A stretch of DNA of 38,753 bases from Bacteroidota bacterium (GCA_019638695.1 JAHBTG010000020.1:1-38753), one strand, 5' to 3'; shown: positions 16,220 to 24,557, counted from the first letter of the stretch. The notes: generated by a model not told the origin, from the letters alone. Program-made: numbers and translations.

Positions 16220-16498
16220 TCAGTGAATCTCGGCCGACAGGCCGCGGTCCAGCAGTGCGGTGCAGCGGGGTTCCAGGAAGTCATAGTCGCCATGCATCAC
16301 GGCATACTTGCCTTTGTAATGCACAATCAGTGCGCACTGCTCTGCCTGCTCTGCACTGTGCTGGCAGATGTCTACCAGGCACTCGATGACCCAGTCGAAG
16401 GTATTGACCTCGTCATTATACAGCACAAGGGCGCGCTCCACCCGGGTGTCTTCCAGGGTGAGGACCTGAACCTGTTTCTGATGCTGATGGCCCGCCAT
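16220..16498 (-). CDS. clpS: ATP-dependent Clp protease adaptor ClpS
   Basis: A 92-residue ClpS, the adaptor that delivers N-degron substrates to ClpAP or ClpCP. It has the N-end rule pocket region VLYNDEVNTFDWVIECLVDIC and the later QAEQCALIVHYKGKYAVMHG, with a C-terminal L-x-x-R-G-L-S-A-E-I end. The length is typical. The usual neighbour clpA is not present; the genes beside it are hslU upstream and the Lon N-domain gene downstream. It may be co-transcribed with hslU, 36 bases away. Confidence 0.95.
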   Translation of the reverse strand: MAGHQHQKQVQVLTLEDTRVERALVLYNDEVNTFDWVIECLVDICQHSAEQAEQCALIVHYKGKYAVMHGDYDFLEPRCTALLDRGLSAEIH

Positions 16499-16534
16499 AT
16501 TCGCAAATATACGGATAAACGCCCGGAGATGAAT

Positions 16535-17890
16535 CTAGAGTATATACTGGCTCAGGTCTTTTTGCTGCACGATGCCGGTAAGCTTCTGCCGTACAAAGTC
16601 TGAGGTAATGGTAAACGCCGGGGTAGGGTCCAGGTCCGGCACCTGGAAGAGCATATCTTCCAGCAGGGTGCTGAGGATGGTATGCAGGCGGCGGGCGCCG
16701 ATGTTCTCCACCTCTTCGTTCACCTGGCAGGCCAGGCGCGCGATCTCTGCCAGGGCGTCTGCCTGGAAGGACAGCCGCACACCCTCGGTCTCCATCAGCG
16801 CCTGGTACTGCTTGGTCAGCGCGTTCTCCGGGTTGGTGAGGATCAGGATAAAATCCTGCTCGGTGAGGGGGTTGAGCTCTACGCGGATGGGGAAACGGCC
16901 CTGCAGCTCGGGTATCATATCCGCAGGTTTGCTCAGGTGAAAAGCCCCTGCTGCAATGAACAGCACATGATCCGTGCGCACGGTCCCGTAGCGGGTATTG
17001 ACCACGGAGCCTTCTACGATGGGCAGGAGGTCGCGCTGGACACCTTCCCGGGAGACATCTGCCCCGCCGGTCTGGCTGCCGCTGCGCACTACCTTGTCTA
17101 TTTCGTCTATAAAGATGATACCGCTGTTCTCTGTGCGGGCAATGGCTTCGCGCTGCACCGCTTCCATGTCCAGCAGTTTCTGGGCCTCCTCTTCCGTGAG
17201 CAATTCACGCGCTTCGGCTATGGAGACGTTGCGGGTCTTTTTCTTCTGCGGCATCATGTTGGCCAGCAGGTCCTGCAGGCCCTCCATGCCTTCCATGCCG
17301 GGAGGGCCCATCACCTGCACCTGCGGGGCCTGTGCCGTCACCTCTATGTCTATGTTCCGGCTATCCAGTTCTCCGTTACGCAGTTTTTCGCGGAATTTCT
17401 CGCGGGTGCGGGCATTCAGTTCGGCATCTTCTCCGCTGCTTACCGGCGGAATGAGGATGTCCAGGATCACTTCTTCAGCCCGTTCGGCGGCGCGGGCGCG
17501 CACCAGCGCCTTCATTTCCTCCCGCACCATGTTGAGGGAGAACTCTACCAGGTCCCGCACCATGCTCTCCACGTCGCGGCCCACATAGCCCACTTCTGTG
17601 AACTTGCTGGCTTCTACCTTGATGAAAGGAGCCCCTGCCAGCTGGGCCAGGCGGCGGGCGATCTCGGTTTTGCCCACGCCTGTGGCGCCGATCATCAGGA
17701 TATTATTGGGCATGATCTCCTTGCGCATTTCGGGCCGCACCCGCATGCGGCGCCAGCGGTTGCGCAGAGCAATGGCTACTGCCCGCTTGGCAGCCTGCTG
17801 GCCAATGATATACTTATCCAGTTCGGTAACAATGCGGGCAGGTGTCATTTCCTGCGGCAGTGCACCTATGAGCACATCGGGGTTTTGCAT
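16535..17890 (-). CDS. hslU: HslU AAA+ ATPase of the HslVU (ClpYQ) protease
   Basis: The 451-residue unfoldase HslU. It begins at the ATG at 17890 (MQNPDVLIG), since the longer form from 17950 overlaps the next gene and adds 20 unusual residues. It has the family opening [16 protein letters not shown], Walker A GATGVGKT (68-75), Walker [11 protein letters not shown], the intermediate domain in the middle (about 110-240), and the C-terminal end KDLSQYIL. That tail corresponds to the conserved peptide that inserts into HslV, so an HslV partner is expected elsewhere in the genome; hslV is not in this window. In many bacteria hslV lies directly upstream; here the upstream gene is lysine 6-transaminase. 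Confidence 0.96.
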   Translation of the reverse strand: MQNPDVLIGALPQEMTPARIVTELDKYIIGQQAAKRAVAIALRNRWRRMRVRPEMRKEIMPNNILMIGATGVGKTEIARRLAQLAGAPFIKVEASKFTEVGYVGRDVESMVRDLVEFSLNMVREEMKALVRARAAERAEEVILDILIPPVSSGEDAELNARTREKFREKLRNGELDSRNIDIEVTAQAPQVQVMGPPGMEGMEGLQDLLANMMPQKKKTRNVSIAEARELLTEEEAQKLLDMEAVQREAIARTENSGIIFIDEIDKVVRSGSQTGGADVSREGVQRDLLPIVEGSVVNTRYGTVRTDHVLFIAAGAFHLSKPADMIPELQGRFPIRVELNPLTEQDFILILTNPENALTKQYQALMETEGVRLSFQADALAEIARLACQVNEEVENIGARRLHTILSTLLEDMLFQVPDLDPTPAFTITSDFVRQKLTGIVQQKDLSQYIL

Positions 17891-17915
17891 AGACTGCAAA
17901 GGTACGTAAGGCAGG

Positions 17916-19262
17916 TTACCGGGTTGCCAGTCTGCCCACCAGGTGGTCAATGACTTCCAGTCCTTTTTGCAGTTCGGCCTGCTGGATGGTGAGGGTGGGG
18001 CGGAAGCGGATGGACCGTTCTGCGCACCCCAGGAAAAGGACGTTCTGCTTCATGCCCTCTGCAATAAAGGCATCGCGCTGGGCACGGCTGGGCAGGTCAA
18101 ATGCAATGATAAGACCCTGGCCCCTCACATTGGTAATGTCCGGGTAGCGGGCTGCCAGTTCCTGCAGTCCGGTGAGGAAGAAACGGCCTTGTTGCTGCAC
18201 GTTGGCCAGCACATGGTCTTCTTCCATGATTTTCATGATCTGCATGCTGCGCACCATGTCTACCAGGTTGCCACCCCAGGTGGAGTTGATGCGGCTGGGC
18301 ACGCGGAAGACATTGGTTTCTACTTCATCCACGCGCGGGCCGGCCAGTATGCCGCATACCTGCATCTTTTTGCCGAAACCGATGATGTCCGGGCGGGCAT
18401 TGGGGCCAAAGTGCTCGTGGGCCCAGAACTTGCCGGTGGCGCCGGCGCCTACCTGCACCTCGTCAAAGATGAGCAGCGCCTCGTTTTCCAGGCATAGCTG
18501 GCGCACCTGTTCCATGAAGGAGGTGCGGAAGTGATTATCCCCGCCCTCGCACTGGATAGGCTCTATGAGAACGGCACAGATCTCGTCCCTGCGCTCTAGG
18601 AAAGCTTGTTTCATCTGAGCCAGCGCCAGCTGCTCACGGGCTGCCAGGTCGGTTTCTTTCTCCGGGGTGAGGGGGAAATGGATCTTGGGGTTAAGTACCC
18701 GGGGCCAGTCTGTCTTGGCAAAGTGCCGGGTCTTGTTGGGGTCTGTATTGGTAACGGAGAGGGTATAGCCGCTGCGTCCGTGGAAGGCTTCGCGGAAGTG
18801 CAGGATCTGGGTGCCTATCTCGCGGGTATAGCCTTTGGCAAAGTTCTTCTGCACCTTCCAGTCCATGGCGGTTTTCATGGCGTTTTCTATGGCCAGTGCA
18901 CCGCCTGCTACAAAGAAAGCATGTGGCAGGTAATCGGGAATACCTACCCGGGAGAAGGTTTCCAGGAACTCGGCATACTGGGTGGTATAGACGTCGCTAT
19001 TGCTGGGGTTAGCCAGGGCCGCTTCCAGTAGGTTGTGCATAAAAGCGGCATCGCCCCGCATCTTGGGGTGATTGTATCCCAGCGGGATGGTGGCAAAGCA
19101 CGTGAAGAAATCCAGCAACTCCCGGTTATGGAGCGCGTCATAGACGTAGGCGCCGTGGCTGCGTTCCATATCCAGCACGATATCCATACCGTCTGCCAGG
19201 ATGTGCTTAGCCAGGGTGGGGTGAGTTTGAGCAGGAGTCATACCGGTGAGCGTGGCGTTCAT
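17916..19262 (-). CDS. lat: L-lysine 6-transaminase (lysine epsilon-aminotransferase)
   Basis: A 448-residue class III PLP aminotransferase that transfers the epsilon-amino group of lysine to 2-oxoglutarate, giving 2-aminoadipate semialdehyde. It matches LAT by the opening [20 protein letters not shown] and [13 protein letters not shown], Glu234 in [16 protein letters not shown]-binding Asp267 in [10 protein letters not shown], and the Schiff-base lysine (Lys298 or Lys299) in FGKKMQVCG. This is the first step of lysine breakdown in some bacteria; no 2-aminoadipate semialdehyde dehydrogenase is adjacent. The gene has a well-formed promoter (19305-19334) and nested inverted repeats upstream, so it is likely regulated. 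The gene ends 25 bases before the hslU start. Confidence 0.95.
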   Translation of the reverse strand: MNATLTGMTPAQTHPTLAKHILADGMDIVLDMERSHGAYVYDALHNRELLDFFTCFATIPLGYNHPKMRGDAAFMHNLLEAALANPSNSDVYTTQYAEFLETFSRVGIPDYLPHAFFVAGGALAIENAMKTAMDWKVQKNFAKGYTREIGTQILHFREAFHGRSGYTLSVTNTDPNKTRHFAKTDWPRVLNPKIHFPLTPEKETDLAAREQLALAQMKQAFLERRDEICAVLIEPIQCEGGDNHFRTSFMEQVRQLCLENEALLIFDEVQVGAGATGKFWAHEHFGPNARPDIIGFGKKMQVCGILAGPRVDEVETNVFRVPSRINSTWGGNLVDMVRSMQIMKIMEEDHVLANVQQQGRFFLTGLQELAARYPDITNVRGQGLIIAFDLPSRAQRDAFIAEGMKQNVLFLGCAERSIRFRPTLTIQQAELQKGLEVIDHLVGRLATR

Positions 19263-19304
19263 AATGAATGAAGGGTTAACAGCGGAAATGTATCAGGGAT
19301 TCCA

Positions 19305-19334
19305 CAAAGATAGCCAAATAGATGGTTCTGGCAA
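19305..19334 (-). promoter_or_regulatory. Bacteroidota-type promoter of lat
   Basis: Read on the minus strand, TTGC (19334-19331) and TATCTTTG (19312-19305) are 18 bases apart. The -7 box is a perfect TAnnTTTG. Transcription would begin near 19298, with a 36-base leader before the lat ATG at 19262. Confidence 0.6.
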
Positions 19335-19354
19335 TGGTCTAGATTTATGATGAT

Positions 19355-19396
19355 GCCAAAATAAAGGTCTCATCAAAATCTATTTTTGATTTTGGC
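19355..19396. promoter_or_regulatory. Nested inverted repeats upstream of the lat promoter
   Basis: Outer arms GCCAAAAT (19355-19362) and ATTTTGGC (19389-19396) enclose a second dyad, ATCAAAA (19372-19378) and TTTTGAT (19384-19390), the latter pair sharing bases with the outer right arm. They lie about 60-100 bases upstream of the predicted lat start site. AT-rich dyads in this place suit an activator such as an Lrp-family protein, but the regulator is not identified. Confidence 0.45.
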
Positions 19397-19551
19397 TTAT
19401 CATTAGGCACTTTTTAATGACATTATTGCATGGATTATGCCTTCCGGGGTTATTGCTGCCAAGCAGGAAATCTTTCTTCAGGATCCTGAATCTGTCCCGG
19501 GTCATGTCATTTGTTGTGCATAGCGGCAGGTTTTGGGGTATTTGTTTAACA

Positions 19552-19592
19552 TAAATGCAAGATTTTGAGTATATACCTTAATCTTGCATTTA
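19552..19592. repeat. Perfect 13-base inverted repeat
   Basis: TAAATGCAAGATT (19552-19564) and AATCTTGCATTTA (19580-19592) are perfect reverse complements around a 15-base loop. No T-tract follows on either side, so a terminator is unlikely. It could be an operator or an RNA stem upstream of the small transcript. Confidence 0.6.
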
Positions 19593-19656
19593 CGCGGTTT
19601 TACCTTGTCTATAGTGGAATTAATCGAAAATAAGAAAAGCTAAAAGCAACGCCTGG

Positions 19657-19777
19657 TAACTTTGAGGCATTAAGATTGAAGGTGGTTTACTGCATCATAC
19701 AGCAACGATAAGGTAAACAACTAACTGCTTGGTAATGTAAGAGAGACCCGTGAGTCCAAGTACTTACGGGTTTTTTT
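19657..19777 (+). ncRNA. Candidate small structured RNA, unassigned family
   Basis: A -7-like box TAACTTTG (19657-19664) would start a plus-strand transcript near 19671, ending at the terminator at 19746-19777, about 105 bases. Within it, GTTTAC (19685-19690) can pair with GTAAAC (19713-19718). CTTGG (19728-19732) can pair with CCAAG (19756-19760) in the terminator loop, and GTAAG (19737-19741) can pair with CTTAC (19763-19767) in the terminator arm. No coding frame and no same-strand gene follows, so a stand-alone RNA is more likely than a leader. No clear -33 box was found at the right spacing. I do not recognise the family; 6S RNA or a cis-regulator are alternatives. Confidence 0.4.
19746..19777 (+). 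terminator. Intrinsic terminator (plus strand) with no upstream gene
   Basis: ACCCGTGAG (19746-19754) and CTTACGGGT (19763-19771) form a 9-base stem with one G-U pair and an 8-base loop, followed by six more T residues. There is no T-tract on the minus strand, so it does not serve ribH. Upstream plus-strand DNA back to 19263 has no gene, which implies a non-coding transcript. Confidence 0.75.
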
Positions 19778-19875
19778 GTGCCTTTTGCAGTGCTTCCCGA
19801 TGCCCGGTCAGGGCAAACGCAGTCCTTGAACAGGGCCTTCTGGAAGGCTTGTGGCGGGGGTGAAGGTAGCGCTGG

Positions 19876-20415
19876 CTAATCTTCGTCTGAACCCGAGAAG
19901 AAGGCATCTACCATGTCGTCCGGGTCATACTTACCGGTATGCTCGCGTGCGAGCTCTATGAGCTTCAGGGCGGATACAGCCGCTTCTGCACCCTTATTGC
20001 CTTTGCTGCCCCCGGCACGGTCCCATGCCTGGGCTTCGTTCTCTACCGTGAGCACTCCGAAGATGACGGGTTTTTCGTGCTTAAGGCTCACTTTCATGAG
20101 GCCGTGCGCCACGGCGCTGGCGATGAACTCATCGTGGCGGGTTTCGCCCTTGATAATGGTGCCCAGGCAGATGACCGCAGAATAGGTGTCATAGGCCACT
20201 TTTTGTGCAGCAAAGGGCAGTTCATATGCGCCGGGTACGGTGATGCGGTCAATATCCTGCACGCCGGCCTGCTGAAGGGTGTGCAGACAAGCCTTGTACA
20301 TGGCTTCATTGACCTCGCCGTTCCACTCTGCTACCACAATGGCCACGCTTTCCCCGGAGAAATCGGTTTGTCCGGTGTATTGCGAGAGTCCGCTATGGTC
20401 GTTTGAAGAAGCCAT
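19876..20415 (-). CDS. ribH: 6,7-dimethyl-8-ribityllumazine synthase
   Basis: A 179-residue lumazine synthase, the penultimate step of riboflavin synthesis. Conserved blocks are AIVVAEWNGEVNEAMYKAC at the N-terminus, VPGAYELPFAA, CLGTIIKGETRHDEFIASAV, and KPVIFGVLTVENEAQAWDRAGG. The His in GETRHDEF is the catalytic His of the family. It is about 20 residues longer than most RibH, with an acidic C-terminal tail ending GSDED. It starts 10 bases downstream of the TPR membrane protein gene, so they are probably co-transcribed, an arrangement I have no functional reason for. Other riboflavin genes are absent here. Confidence 0.97.
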   Translation of the reverse strand: MASSNDHSGLSQYTGQTDFSGESVAIVVAEWNGEVNEAMYKACLHTLQQAGVQDIDRITVPGAYELPFAAQKVAYDTYSAVICLGTIIKGETRHDEFIASAVAHGLMKVSLKHEKPVIFGVLTVENEAQAWDRAGGSKGNKGAEAAVSALKLIELAREHTGKYDPDDMVDAFFSGSDED

Positions 20416-20425
20416 ACAGAGGCAT

Positions 20426-21136
20426 CTAGGATTGCAGGCGGGCGATGTATTTCTCCACCTGCTGGCCTTCCTGGGAGCGCGGATATTTCTTCAGGATCTC
20501 CTGGTATACTTTCAGGGCTTCATCAGGTTTGCCGCCCAGTTCATGGCACTGAGCAGCCCGCATCAGGAACAGCGGTGAGGTGGACTCGTTGGGAACCAGG
20601 TCTGCTGCCTGGCGGTATTTTTCGGCGGCTTCGGCGTATTTGCCTTTTTCTTCATAGGCATACCCCAGGGCAAAGTAGGCAGAGGCATTCAGCATTTGCT
20701 CGTCGCCCTTGTCCATATCCTCCAGGTCCTTGATGCCCTCGTCTGTTTTGCCCAGCTGCAGTTTGGCTGTGCCCAGCATGTAGCGGGCCAGGTTGGCAGC
20801 GCGGGTCCCTTCGTAATCTGTCTTGATCTTTTCCAGCCCGGCAAAGGTGGCTGTGCCGTTAATGGCCAGGTTGAGGCTGTCCTGGTAGAAAGCGCGGAAC
20901 GCCAGCTCTGCCTTGTCCATGGCCTCGGCTTCGGTTTCTGCCTGGGAACTCCGGTACCAGAAGAAACCGGCCACCAGCACTACGGCGGCTACCAGGAGAC
21001 CCGCATAGATCTTGCGGTTGCGGTTGAATTTATCGAGTACGGTGGGTTCATTGGCAGAGAAGTTAGCCTTCACCTCTTCTACGATAATTTCCTCGTCATC
21101 TACCGGAGGCGTGTTTTGAGAATCTTTTTTAGCCAT
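20426..21136 (-). CDS. TPR-containing single-pass membrane protein (YfgM-like)
   Basis: A 236-residue protein with an acidic cytoplasmic N-terminus (about 1-40), one membrane helix (about 43-61, KIYAGLLVAAVVLVAGFFWY) and tetratricopeptide-like helices through the rest. The clearest TPRs are ASAYFALGYAYEEKGKYAEA and MRAAQCHELGGKPDEALKVY. This layout matches YfgM-type proteins, which act as ancillary subunits of the Sec translocon or periplasmic chaperone network in proteobacteria, but Bacteroidota homologues are not characterised. It is directly upstream of ribH with a 10-base gap. Topology and repeats are clear; function is not. Confidence 0.8.
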   Translation of the reverse strand: MAKKDSQNTPPVDDEEIIVEEVKANFSANEPTVLDKFNRNRKIYAGLLVAAVVLVAGFFWYRSSQAETEAEAMDKAELAFRAFYQDSLNLAINGTATFAGLEKIKTDYEGTRAANLARYMLGTAKLQLGKTDEGIKDLEDMDKGDEQMLNASAYFALGYAYEEKGKYAEAAEKYRQAADLVPNESTSPLFLMRAAQCHELGGKPDEALKVYQEILKKYPRSQEGQQVEKYIARLQS

Positions 21137-21277
21137 AGGTTAAAAAACTGGGGACAAATGTACAGAAAAAAAACGTGTGGCGTGTTTTGAACACAATTTG
21201 TTAGAGGCAAATGTATGGGGAACGGGTACTGTGCATAATGTTTGCCGCAGGGAGCAGGGGCGGGGCGTCAATAGCTC

Positions 21278-21285
21278 TATTTTTG
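21278..21285 (+). promoter_or_regulatory. Possible -7 box for the permease gene
   Basis: TATTTTTG is a perfect TAnnTTTG, 51 bases upstream of the permease ATG. No -33 box is seen at normal distance, since the nearest TTTG (21241-21244) is 33 bases away. The same gap (21137-21336) also holds the small dyad GTGTTTTGAACAC at 21182-21194. Confidence 0.35.
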
Positions 21286-21336
21286 CACCAATCATTTATA
21301 AAAATGGCTATGTGACAGGCATAGCATAGAAAACAC

Positions 21337-22752
21337 ATGGTCACAGAAAAACAGGCCCCTGCGGCTCCTCCTGCCAGCCCGGTCTCCTTGCCCAAAGTGG
21401 GGCTCCTTTCCGCTGCCCTACTGGTAGTGGCCAATATGATCGGCTCCGGTATTTTTACTACCTCCGGTTTTATGGCGGGCTTTATCACCCAGGAAAGTGT
21501 GCTGCTGTTTACGTGGCTGGTGGGCGGTCTGCTGGCACTCTGTGGCGCCCTGAGTTATGGCGAGCTGGCGGCAGCTATGCCCCGCAGCGGCGGGGAGTAT
21601 CATTACCTGAGCAAGCTGTATCACCCTGCGGTGGGGTTCCTCAGCGGTTTTATCTCGCTTATCGTGGGCTTTGGCGCTGCGATTGCAGGGGCGGCGCTCA
21701 TCTTTGGCAAGTTTGGAGTGCTGATCGCGGGTGTGGGCGATACTCCCCTGGCAGACCTGGGGGAAGTCTGGTCGTTGCGTCCCAGCCAGTTGGTGGCTAT
21801 CCTGCTGGTGGCACTGCTTACCTGGATGCACAGCCACGATATGCGCAAAGGCGCAGCCATGCAAAATGTGTTTACGATCCTCAAGGTGCTGCTGGTGCTG
21901 GTATTTATCATCGCAGGCCTGGGCTTTATGGACAATGTCCGGAGTTTTGACCTTATTCCTTCCGGCCATGACTGGGATATTCTGGGCAGCACCGCTTTCG
22001 GCACCTGTCTGGCATTCGTATACTTTGCCTATTCCGGCTGGAATGCCGCGGCTTATATCAGCGGCGAAGTGCGCAATCCTTCTCGTAACGTCCCGCTGGC
22101 CCTGCTGACCGCCACGCTGGCAGTGACCGTGCTGTATATGCTGATCAACTATGTCTTCTTGCTGGCGCTAAGCCCGGCAGACCTTGCCGGCAAGGAGGAG
22201 TTTGCAGGCCTGGTGGCCAATCGGATCTTCGGCGATGCGGGCGGACGCATTATGAGCGGGCTGATAGCCTTTGCCCTGATCAGCAGCACCAGCAGCATGG
22301 TAATGGCCGGGCCCCGCGTAACGGCATCTATGGGCGAGGATTTCTCCTTCTTCCGGGCGCTGGCCCGCAAGGGGCCCAGTGGCACACCCCGGGTGGCGCT
22401 GCTGCTGCAACTGGCCGTGGCTTCGCTGATCATCCTGTATGGTAATGTGGGGGTGATCCTTAATTATATAGGGCTGACCCTCAGCATCTTTGCCGCCCTG
22501 GCTGTGGGCGGGGTGTTTATCCTGCGAGCCCGCTATGGCAAACCGGCAGGGTATCGCATTCCGCTCTATCCTTTGCCTACCATCCTGTTCCTGCTGCTGA
22601 GCGGCTGGCTGATTGTGTGGAGCGTGTATGACTTTGGTCCCAAGGGCGGTTTCAAGAGCACCGTCCCGTTAATCAGCGGCATTACCTTACTGGCAGGTTA
22701 TGCCGTTTACCTGCTGGCGCGCCGCCATGACCGCAAGCGGGCTGAGCATTAG
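21337..22752 (+). CDS. APC-superfamily amino acid permease
   Basis: A 471-residue integral membrane transporter with about 12 predicted helices. TM1 carries the substrate-binding GSGIF motif in NMIGSGIFTTSG, and TM6 a YFAYSGWNAAAYISGE block, as in APC family amino acid/cation symporters and antiporters. Further conserved positions are in NPSRNVPLA and in GPRVTASMGED. It begins after a 26-residue hydrophilic, Pro/Ala-rich N-terminus. Substrate cannot be assigned: amino acid, polyamine and ethanolamine transporters share this fold. It is followed 37 bases later by a lipoprotein gene and may be co-transcribed with it. Confidence 0.92.
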   Translation: MVTEKQAPAAPPASPVSLPKVGLLSAALLVVANMIGSGIFTTSGFMAGFITQESVLLFTWLVGGLLALCGALSYGELAAAMPRSGGEYHYLSKLYHPAVGFLSGFISLIVGFGAAIAGAALIFGKFGVLIAGVGDTPLADLGEVWSLRPSQLVAILLVALLTWMHSHDMRKGAAMQNVFTILKVLLVLVFIIAGLGFMDNVRSFDLIPSGHDWDILGSTAFGTCLAFVYFAYSGWNAAAYISGEVRNPSRNVPLALLTATLAVTVLYMLINYVFLLALSPADLAGKEEFAGLVANRIFGDAGGRIMSGLIAFALISSTSSMVMAGPRVTASMGEDFSFFRALARKGPSGTPRVALLLQLAVASLIILYGNVGVILNYIGLTLSIFAALAVGGVFILRARYGKPAGYRIPLYPLPTILFLLLSGWLIVWSVYDFGPKGGFKSTVPLISGITLLAGYAVYLLARRHDRKRAEH

Positions 22753-22789
22753 CATCTTTGTTAGCATTTTTGCAGAAAATAGATTTCCC

Positions 22790-23998
22790 ATGAAATTTTC
22801 ATTCAAGTATTTTTTCGCTGTACTGGTAAGTGCAGGTATGCTGGCAGCTTGTGGCCAGCAAACTACGGCCGAGAAGGAAGCCGCCCGCGGCTCTAATGCC
22901 ACAGAGAAAGGCACCGAGAAGCCCGCGGAGAAGCCTTATGCCCATGCCGACCGGTACTGGAATGACCTGACGCGTTTCCTGGCCGGCCTGGCGCCGGACT
23001 CTGGCAGTGTGCTGGCTAACCTGGAGGCTTTGCCGGTGGCAAAGAATCACCGGGAGTTCTTCTCCAACAGCTGGAAAGTGCAGGAGGACAAATATGTGGG
23101 ACCGCTGGGCAAGTGGGCTGCAGATGCCCTGGGTGAGGCGCATACCGCCCGGAAACAGGTGTACTATCCCTTTAGCGGTGCAGACTTTATGACCGTGCAT
23201 ACTATTTATCCCAATGCGCCGCATTACGTCCTCTTTGGCCTGGAGCCGGAGGGTAATGTGCCCGATATCCGCAAAATGGACCCTGCCCGGGTAGCTACTA
23301 ATCTGCAGAATGTGCAGCGCTCCTTAAATGCCATCCTGGCCTGGAGTTTCTTCCGCACACTGGACATGACGGACGACTTCCGGCGCACAGAGCTGAACGG
23401 TACCTTGCCTGTGCTGCTGGCGTTTATGGGTCGCAAGGGCAATACCGTGCTGGATATTTATCGTATCAAGGTGACCCCGGAGGGCAAGGTGGTGAAGGTG
23501 ACCGACCAGGAAAACATTCCCATGAAAACAGCGGACGGGGTGACTACCGGCAATGAGATCGTATTCCGCAAAGGTGCCGACGGCCCTGTCCAGCGCCTGC
23601 AGTATTTTTCCGTGGATGTGAGCAATGACGGCCTGACCAAAGAGCCCGGTTTCCTGGCATACCTTGAAAGCCTGAAACCAGCCAACACCTATGTGAAGTC
23701 TGCGTCTTACCTGATGTACAAGCCCTACTTTGATAAGATCAAGGACCTGACGCTGGCAGTAAGCACGGTGTATGTGCAGGATGATAGCGGTATGCCCCTG
23801 AGTATGATAGACCGCAAGGTATGGGATCTCACTTTCTATGGGTATTATACCACGCCCATAGCGTTGTTCGGCAATTATTTCCAGCAGGAGATGTCGGATA
23901 TCTACAACAAGCAGAAGCTGGCCAAACCGCTGGACTTTGGTATTGGTTACCAGTTTCGCAAAGGCACCAGCAACTTAATGGTTGCCAAGCGTAAGTAG
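22790..23998 (+). CDS. Conserved lipoprotein of unknown function
   Basis: A 402-residue protein with a lipoprotein signal (MKFSFKYFFAVLVSAGMLAA then Cys21, lipobox LAAC). The next residues include CGQQTT and a Lys/Glu/Thr-rich linker to about 50. The mature part has the phrases PFSGADFMTVHTIYPNAPHY and VLFGLEPEG, which I recall from uncharacterised lipoproteins of several phyla, without a known role. No catalytic motif is visible. An in-frame ATG at 22700 lies inside the permease gene and would spoil the signal, so 22790 was chosen. The lipid anchor suggests the periplasm or outer membrane. Its place downstream of the permease may mean co-transcription. Confidence 0.75.
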   Translation: MKFSFKYFFAVLVSAGMLAACGQQTTAEKEAARGSNATEKGTEKPAEKPYAHADRYWNDLTRFLAGLAPDSGSVLANLEALPVAKNHREFFSNSWKVQEDKYVGPLGKWAADALGEAHTARKQVYYPFSGADFMTVHTIYPNAPHYVLFGLEPEGNVPDIRKMDPARVATNLQNVQRSLNAILAWSFFRTLDMTDDFRRTELNGTLPVLLAFMGRKGNTVLDIYRIKVTPEGKVVKVTDQENIPMKTADGVTTGNEIVFRKGADGPVQRLQYFSVDVSNDGLTKEPGFLAYLESLKPANTYVKSASYLMYKPYFDKIKDLTLAVSTVYVQDDSGMPLSMIDRKVWDLTFYGYYTTPIALFGNYFQQEMSDIYNKQKLAKPLDFGIGYQFRKGTSNLMVAKRK

Positions 23999-24005
23999 CT
24001 GATAG

Positions 24006-24557
24006 CTATGGTGTTCTGATGGCCTCGTAGAACATGGAGGCTGAATTGAACTGTACCGGAAGCGGTTGGCTCACGGCCTTGCCCGTGGCATCTACCTGTG
24101 TGAAGAGGAAGAGGATTCCGTTGTCGGTAGAATCGGTGTCTACACTATAGCCGTAGACAACGCCTGCGACGGGGAGCAGCGCTTCGTTTCGCTCATTGAA
24201 GATGCCCTGGCTGTCGAGCCTCAATACTTCAAATGTCTTGCGTTTGGTATGGCGCAAGACGGACAGCTTCTGCACATAAATGCCCTTGTGGTCTGCACCT
24301 GGGGGGAGGCTATCCGGAAACAGAGGGGTATAGGCAACGGTCTCGGGCATCCCGTCCCGGTCAATGTCCTGGAGTTTGAACAGCGCCTTGGCGTGTGCTC
24401 CCAGGTGGTGCTTAGACTCTGTATGAGAGATGTTCTGCTCCACCACCGGGCTGCGCGATTGCCGCGCCAGGTTAGATATAGCATAGTACCCACCGATGCC
24501 CACCAGCAGGATGCCCACTACTATCCAGGTGCCCTTGTTGTGTCTTACACCAGCCAT
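24006..24557 (-). CDS. Small membrane-anchored protein overlapping the Wzc-like gene
   Basis: A 183-residue protein with one N-terminal membrane helix (about 10-28, GTWIVVGILLVGIGGYYAIS) and a soluble, probably extracytoplasmic domain. The segment KLQDIDRDGMPETVAY (about 61-76) is close to an EF-hand or dockerin-like calcium loop (D-x-D-x-D-G). Its ATG at 24557 lies inside the end of the Wzc-like gene, whose stop is at 24545-24547, a 13-base overlap in another frame, so its translation is likely coupled to that gene. This makes it a candidate accessory factor of polysaccharide export. No homologue with a known function comes to mind. Confidence 0.7.
   Translation of the reverse strand: MAGVRHNKGTWIVVGILLVGIGGYYAISNLARQSRSPVVEQNISHTESKHHLGAHAKALFKLQDIDRDGMPETVAYTPLFPDSLPPGADHKGIYVQKLSVLRHTKRKTFEVLRLDSQGIFNERNEALLPVAGVVYGYSVDTDSTDNGILFLFTQVDATGKAVSQPLPVQFNSASMFYEAIRTP

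Larger units (their letters stand above)
19263..19875. other. Gene-free tract between lat and ribH
   Basis: About 610 AT-rich bases with no convincing open frame. It holds the lat promoter and nested dyads on the left, a 13-base inverted repeat in the middle (19552-19592), and a probable small RNA ending in an intrinsic terminator on the right (19657-19777). The last 100 bases before ribH show nothing clear. Confidence 0.75.

Noticed and set aside
16682-17953. Plus-strand open frame of 423 codons
   Set aside because: It is antisense to hslU, shows no recognisable domain and has an implausible His- and Ala-rich composition.
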